Positions 59,447-64,000 of a stretch of DNA of 64,000 nucleotides are shown here, one piece after another. Source of the stretch: Cryptomeria japonica (taxonomy: Eukaryota > Streptophyta > Pinopsida > Cupressales > Cupressaceae); assembly GCF_030272615.1 (NCBI RefSeq), contig NC_081415.1:631579041-631643040 (forward strand), in the 5' to 3' direction. The translations under genes were made by a program, and so were the position numbers. Each line of letters opens with the position of its first letter. The stretch's first letter is position 1. The notes beneath the pieces were generated by a model. That model saw only the letters and a program-made list of their open reading frames with translations. It did no database searches and was not told the DNA's origin.

Positions 59447-60138
59447 TGAAGATGAGAAAATGGTTAGAGTGCTCACATGCATGTATTAATTATAAAAACA
59501 CAAATAAAATCATAAATATGCAAATGAATCTTTATACCTTCTTCTCCTCCCTCGGATTGAGCCTTAGGTGAAGTGCAGAATGCGCCTCTTCTCCACTTGA
59601 TTGGATTGTCTCTTTGATAAGATTGTGGATTGCTCTCCACTACACAACGATAGTGATTTTGATTAGATGATAGGGATAGATGGATTGGCTTACATGAGAC
59701 AAGATTTTTGGCATTATGATGGCATGATGGATGATTTTGGATCTTAAATGGATAGCATAAGATTACATAAAAAGTGGATATGGGAATAAAAGAGTAGCAT
59801 AAGAATGTAATGGAAGTGAATGATTTGTGAGGAGATGAGACTCCAATTTATAGATTGGAGGAGGCCAAAATGGAGGGCTAAGATTGATTTTGGAATGAAG
59901 GGATAGGATTGAAAGAAAGAGTGGGAGAGGATTGAGAGGACAAAGTGGCAGAACCAAGGCATTTCTTGTCTCCACACTTCTCAAGATTCATGGGGAAGAG
60001 ATCCTAAGTACATTGGGAAGAGAAAAAGGAATATATAATTTCTTGGGGGAAGGGAGGAATTACAAATTTCAAAATAAGAGATGTGTGGGAAGACTAAATG
60101 AGAAATTAAAAATTCCTTGGGAAGAGGATGCATAGGAA
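59447..60138 (-). repeat. 5' LTR of element D, truncated
   Basis: It matches 51631-52335. The outer 490 bp (the U3 part on the minus strand, with the promoter-distal end) are missing; the break is at about 60138, after GAAGAGGATGCATAGGAAG. The loss makes expression from this LTR unlikely. Confidence 0.85.
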
Positions 60139-60141
60139 GAA

Positions 60142-60265
60142 CTATCAACCATAAATGAAATAGATTGGACCAATCAATGGAAGCACTAAATATCAAGCAA
60201 CTAGTTATCCTATCAACCATAAATGAAATAGATTGGACCAATCAATGGAAGCACTAAATATCAAG
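60142..60265. repeat. 68-bp spaced direct duplication
   Basis: CTATCAACCATAAATGAAAT and the following 36 bases occur at 60142 and 60210 without change (about 56 bp each, 12-bp spacer). It lies at the truncation point of the element D LTR. The rest to 60447 is AT-rich with no gene. Confidence 0.88.
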
Positions 60266-60447
60266 TTACTTAGTAACTAGTCTAAGTAACTTGATAATAC
60301 CAACAATTTTATTGAATAACTCGGTATAATTGGTGTTTCCTATACTTTACACAAAGGATTTGGATTTGAGGCTCAATGGTAAAATATAACTAATGTGCAT
60401 ATGATATTGTTAAATTTTTTATTTTTTTTGGAAAAAAGGATAAAGAC

Positions 60448-61210
60448 TGTAGACATCTAAAATTGTCCTGTCTAATTAAATAAATATTTTTATTTATTTA
60501 ATTATTTTATCCTAAGTCTTCTATTAGTTAAATAGATCTTTATTTATTTAATTAATTCATAAATCCTCTTCTAAGCCTTTCCTCATTTAACTTTTATTTA
60601 TTTAAATAATCCATTTCCTAAATTAAATAAATACTTTTATTTATTTAATTGATCCCACTTCTTCTATTAATTAAATAATTCTTTATTTATTTAATTAATT
60701 CATTAGCATTTTCTACCCATGACACATGTCATTCATCTCTTAATTCTTCTCTTACCTACCCCCTTTATCATTTAATTATTTCTTCTACCTACCTTTTAAT
60801 CTTAGCCGACCATTTATCTTTACACCTCTTAATCTTATCCCTCCATTTCTTACAATGTCTTCTATATAAGAGGACACTTCTTTCATTATCAACCCTAATG
60901 ACAAAATTAAGCCTTCTTATGATAAAGCTATCAACCACATTTTTGTTCTTTGTTGAGCTCTTGTGCACACATAAAATCTGAGAGCAAATATATTAAACAA
61001 GATCAATGGAGATAGGAGACAATGGAGATTGAAACCCTACTTGACATGTGAATGATATATCTTGGTTTATTTTATTTGTTTGCATGGTCTTAGGTATCTT
61101 CATTTGTGTATGGTGGATCATTTTTATTGTTGGGCTAGGGTTTTGTGGTTGGATCCTTGTTAGTCTTTCAATATTGTTATTTTCACTATCTGTTTTCACT
61201 ATCCATTTAA
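60448..61210 (+). repeat. LTR related to that of element F, opposite orientation
   Basis: It begins TGTAGACATCTAAAATTGTCC and follows the element F LTR (reverse of 277-1041) through AATTAAATAAATA blocks, GACACATGTCATTCATCTCTTAATTC, a TATA box TCTATATAAG (60863-60872), GAGCTCTTGTGCACA and GGGTTTTGTGGTTGGAT. The 3' end is decayed near 61210. No second LTR is nearby. Confidence 0.75.
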
Positions 61211-61616
<406 letters not shown>

Positions 61617-61639
61617 TGGAATCAAAGTTCTTAGAAAAA

Positions 61640-61860
61640 GAATCTTTGCCACAAAAGAAGCCAATTGCTAAGGCGAGTCATTAAAACTCTCTTTATTCAA
61701 AAGAAAAACTAACATCATGAAATTCATCTCACAAATAACCTATTTCCAACCCAATTCACAAGCTTTCTCCAAATCTATAGGGAGAGAGTAAGCTTCTTGA
61801 GGGATGACAAGGGTGAAATCCTAAGGAATTTGGCAAGAATTAGGCACAAATGTAGAAACA
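61640..61860 (-). pseudogene. Possible LINE-type RNase H remnant
   Basis: The minus strand reads IPQEAYSLPIDLEKACELGW, then K, a stop, VICEMNFMMLVFLLNKE and QLASFVAKI. This resembles the plant RVT_3 RNase H pattern (E...L..GL..A..LGW..+..E.D...+...L) but with acidic residues altered. The evidence is one short block, so this is tentative. 61861-62150 shows nothing recognisable. Confidence 0.3.
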
Positions 61861-62153
61861 AACAAGAAATATATAGAGTTTTTCGTAAGCCTAAGAACAA
61901 CATTAAAATGATAGAGAAAATCCAAAACACGAAGAGGCAAAGAGAGAAATTAAAAAAACCAACCTAGAAACACCAAAAAGTAAACCCCAAATGCTAATAG
62001 AGAGCACTTCTTGCACTAAGGCACCAAAATATGATAGTGAGAGCGGCTAGGGAACATGCTTTGACCGTTGAGGGGGGCTTTGAAACACTCTAAATTATCC
62101 CAATGAAATGATAACTACAACATTAATAAAATTACATTTTATAGCCACATGAC

Positions 62154-62453
62154 TCAAATCATTACAAAGAAAATCAACTCTCTAAGAAAACCATTACAAT
62201 CTAGAGGCACAATTTGTTCAAACTCAAAATTTTCTTCCATATCCTTGATCCAATCGATCAACTCTTCTAGATTAAGGTTTACAAAAAATGTGGAAACTTC
62301 AATCTTTGACCTTTTTCCAATATTGGAAATAACCATAAAAAACCTAGCCTCATCAGGATCTCTGGCTACTTCTTGTTCTTCTTTGAACTGGTCTTCTTCT
62401 TGAGATTCACCATTTGTTTGATCTCTTTCCCTAATATCAACTCCTTTGTGCAA
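62154..62453 (-). pseudogene. Ty3/gypsy Gag N-terminal fragment
   Basis: About 99 residues ending at 62154. The diagnostic part is KIEVSTFFVNLNLEELIDWI then KDMEENFEFEQI, matching the retrotransposon Gag motif (F.G.L.PEE..DWI..ME.+F+..E). An acidic Glu/Asp-rich N-terminal region precedes it. The usual continuation (W...) is missing, so it is truncated near 62150. It belongs to a Ty3/gypsy family different from the Tat-like elements here, since those have Pro-rich Gag starts. Confidence 0.7.
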
Positions 62454-63000
62454 CTCCTTTTATAGTGATTGAACTTGGCTCTAGGGGGCTCTAAAACCCT
62501 CTTTTGTCACAACATTATTTCTTCCACCATGATTCCTTCATGAGACATTTTTTCTCACTTTTCTCATAGACCCACAACCATAGTCTTGATGCACATTGCC
62601 TCACATTTTGCAATGTGAGATTATGCTTGAAGAAACCAAGATCAAAGAGACCATAAGATAGTACAATGACAAGAGAGATAAAATGTGACAAGAATAAACT
62701 ATATTCCTATCAATAATGCCAAAAGAGATCAACTAGATCATCAAGATTATTACATACAATGTAGATGAGCCTGCTTATAAAGGTAAGGCTAAGAGACAAG
62801 AGAGAACACAATAATGACATGTGGCTCAATGAGATGCAAGTGTAGGTAGGAGTAGGTAGGAGAAATAGTAAAATATTCCATATGAGGTGGATCACCCACC
62901 GAAGGTGGAATTATCACTCCACAATAAGTGGATATGATATAGTAATAACAAGATCACACCATAAAGGCGTTGAGATCTCTTTTTGGTCTCTTATATGTTG
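62454..63000 (-). repeat. Leader and probable LTR of the Gag fragment
   Basis: Non-coding sequence upstream of the Gag fragment on the minus strand. It contains a TATA-like CCTTTATAAGC (62783-62773) in the correct orientation. LTR ends are not definable by eye. Confidence 0.4.
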
Positions 63001-63796
63001 ACCTAGAAAGACATTTTTTTTTTACCTTATGCACTCTTCTCCCATTGTTCTTGTAGTTCCACTACCTTTGGGGGATGAGGTCAAATCAATGCAATATACT
63101 TGATATATATGAGTTATCATATGCACATACTGACCCTAGAGTTAGTGGATCCCTTATGTGTTCTATTTATTTGTTGTGTTCTCTATTTCCCTTGATTTTG
63201 TCCTTTCTTGTGGGCATATCGTAGTGGAAACATACTTATCTTTTGGATGCATGTATGCTTCCTTAAAGCTATTGTTGTTGGTAAGGCATATGCAATCATC
63301 TTAATATGGGGGCATACACTTCACTCTTTGTTAAATACCTTATGCACACACCACCAATTGATTTTTGTAGTCTTTTTTAAGGTTACTTATCAAATTGTGC
63401 CTCTTGCTTTGTAGTCTTCCCTTTTGGTAAATTTACTTAGATACAATGCTATCCTTGGTTATCCTTTGCACCATTCCTTTGGAAAATGTCTAAGCACACA
63501 ATGCTTTGCTTGGTTATACTTGGGGTGAATTGACTAGCATAACACAACTTTCTAGACTATTCCAGTTCTCCTTTGCATCACTTTACATGACCTATAGTAA
63601 GTTTAACCTTACTAGGCTAGTGTAGTCATGATTTTTCTCTCTCTTCATGTTTTGCTCCTTTTGTCTTGGTTTTAGATTGATGAGGTCCTAAAGTCATTTG
63701 GGGGCTTGGTAATCCTTGTCTCTTTTACCTTGATAAAATTTTCTTATGCTTTGATCTACTTTATTGTGAGTATGAATGTATGTTCATACTCTCGCT
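63001..63796 (+). other. 3' non-coding part of a plus-strand Ty3/gypsy element
   Basis: T-rich sequence without a usable frame, leading directly into a PPT and LTR start. By position it is the region between pol and the 3' LTR of an element whose coding part is not visible here. Confidence 0.45.
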
Positions 63797-63811
63797 AAAG
63801 TGGGGGCTAAA
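63797..63811 (+). other. Polypurine tract before the last LTR
   Basis: AAAGTGGGGGCTAAA immediately precedes TGTAGTGTTGTAAATT. The same GGGCTAAA/TGTAGCG junction is found inside the insert at 18017-18030. Confidence 0.8.
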
Positions 63812-64000
63812 TGTAGTGTTGTAAATTTCATCCCTATGCAATTTATCTCTTATCTAGGTCCAAATAGTATTCTTGGCCTTTCATGCCTTGACATGCTTGA
63901 TCTAACCCTTTTCCACATTTCATTTTGGTTTCTCCTTCCCATTTTGGTCCTTAGGTCCCAATTTGAAGCCATATTGGAGGGATAAAGTAACCTAGGTCAC
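63812..64000 (+). repeat. 3' LTR start of the TGTAGCGTCGTAAATT family, cut by window edge
   Basis: It starts TGTAGTGTTGTAAATTTCATC, the same family as the LTR at 18025 (TGTAGCGTCGTAAATTGTAC), differing by C-to-T changes at the CG sites. It continues beyond the window. Confidence 0.75.

Larger units (their letters stand above)
51631..60138 (-). mobile_element. Ty3/gypsy-like element D, two LTRs, no visible pol
   Basis: On the minus strand: truncated 5' LTR (60138-59447), PBS region, leader with short repeats, a block shared with element A (58610-57930), a Gag-like Pro-rich frame with a G-patch (56952-55300), a long purine-rich stretch, the PPT (52840-52824) and the 3' LTR (52823-51631). The two LTRs align over about 690 bp and look roughly 93-95% identical by eye. 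I find no protease, RT, RNase H or integrase in the 6.6-kb interior, so it seems non-autonomous. The 5' LTR lacks its first 490 bp, so no target duplication can be tested. Confidence 0.8.

Overview
Kind of organism. The window reads as intergenic DNA of a large plant nuclear genome. It is AT-rich and gene-poor, and is packed with old, mutually nested LTR retrotransposons of the plant Ty1/copia and Ty3/gypsy (Tat-like) types. The only intact recognisable host gene is a plant NDR1/HIN1-like (LEA_2) protein gene. Low gene density, long degenerate LTRs and deep nesting suggest a gymnosperm, probably a conifer; that is inference, not a direct reading. Layout. 1-1041: 5' end of a minus-strand Ty3/gypsy element F, inserted into the reverse transcriptase of copia element C. 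1042-6610: copia element C (minus), carrying a plus-oriented solo LTR at 2632-4066 with target duplication CCTTC. 6611-15746: Ty3/gypsy-like element A (minus; LTR 14459-15746). Its inner part is occupied by a long, broken plus-strand reading frame (6640-10561) with a G-patch and a coiled coil. A sits inside the 3' LTR of copia element B. 15747-24854: copia element B (minus), split by an LTR-fragment/PPT/LTR deletion derivative (17872-19680, duplication GAAAT) and by a solo LTR (21303-22470, duplication ATAGC/ATAGT). 25770-33082: Tat-type Ty3/gypsy pol (plus) with RT, RNase H, second RNase H and integrase; its RNase H is split by a 4.2-kb TSD-flanked insertion (26168-30385, duplication AAGGC). 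33083-34760: LTR remnant and a copia fragment. 34761-45600: mostly unassigned DNA with several tandem repeats, a 267-bp foldback and a complete 2.0-kb TRIM-like element (41362-43395, duplication ATTTT). 45625-46329: the NHL gene (minus). 46330-51630: flanking DNA, a broken acidic repeat-protein frame and an LTR remnant. 51631-60138: element D (minus), a large Ty3/gypsy-like element with two LTRs, PBS, PPT and a proline-rich, G-patch-containing Gag-like frame, but no pol that I can see. 60139-64000: LTR pieces, a long TA microsatellite, a Ty3/gypsy gag fragment, and a final PPT plus LTR start running off the window. How the parts relate. Target-site duplications and restored reading frames give an insertion order on the left: B first, then A into B, then C probably into A, then F into C, with solo LTRs superimposed. 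No element has an intact pol, so all look immobile except possibly with help in trans. The most unusual items are the two G-patch frames in elements A and D, the LTR/PPT/LTR deletion derivative, the complete TRIM-like element with internal minisatellite, the 4.2-kb insertion with a GC-rich hairpin island, and the minisatellite-like leaders found after the PBS in three separate elements.
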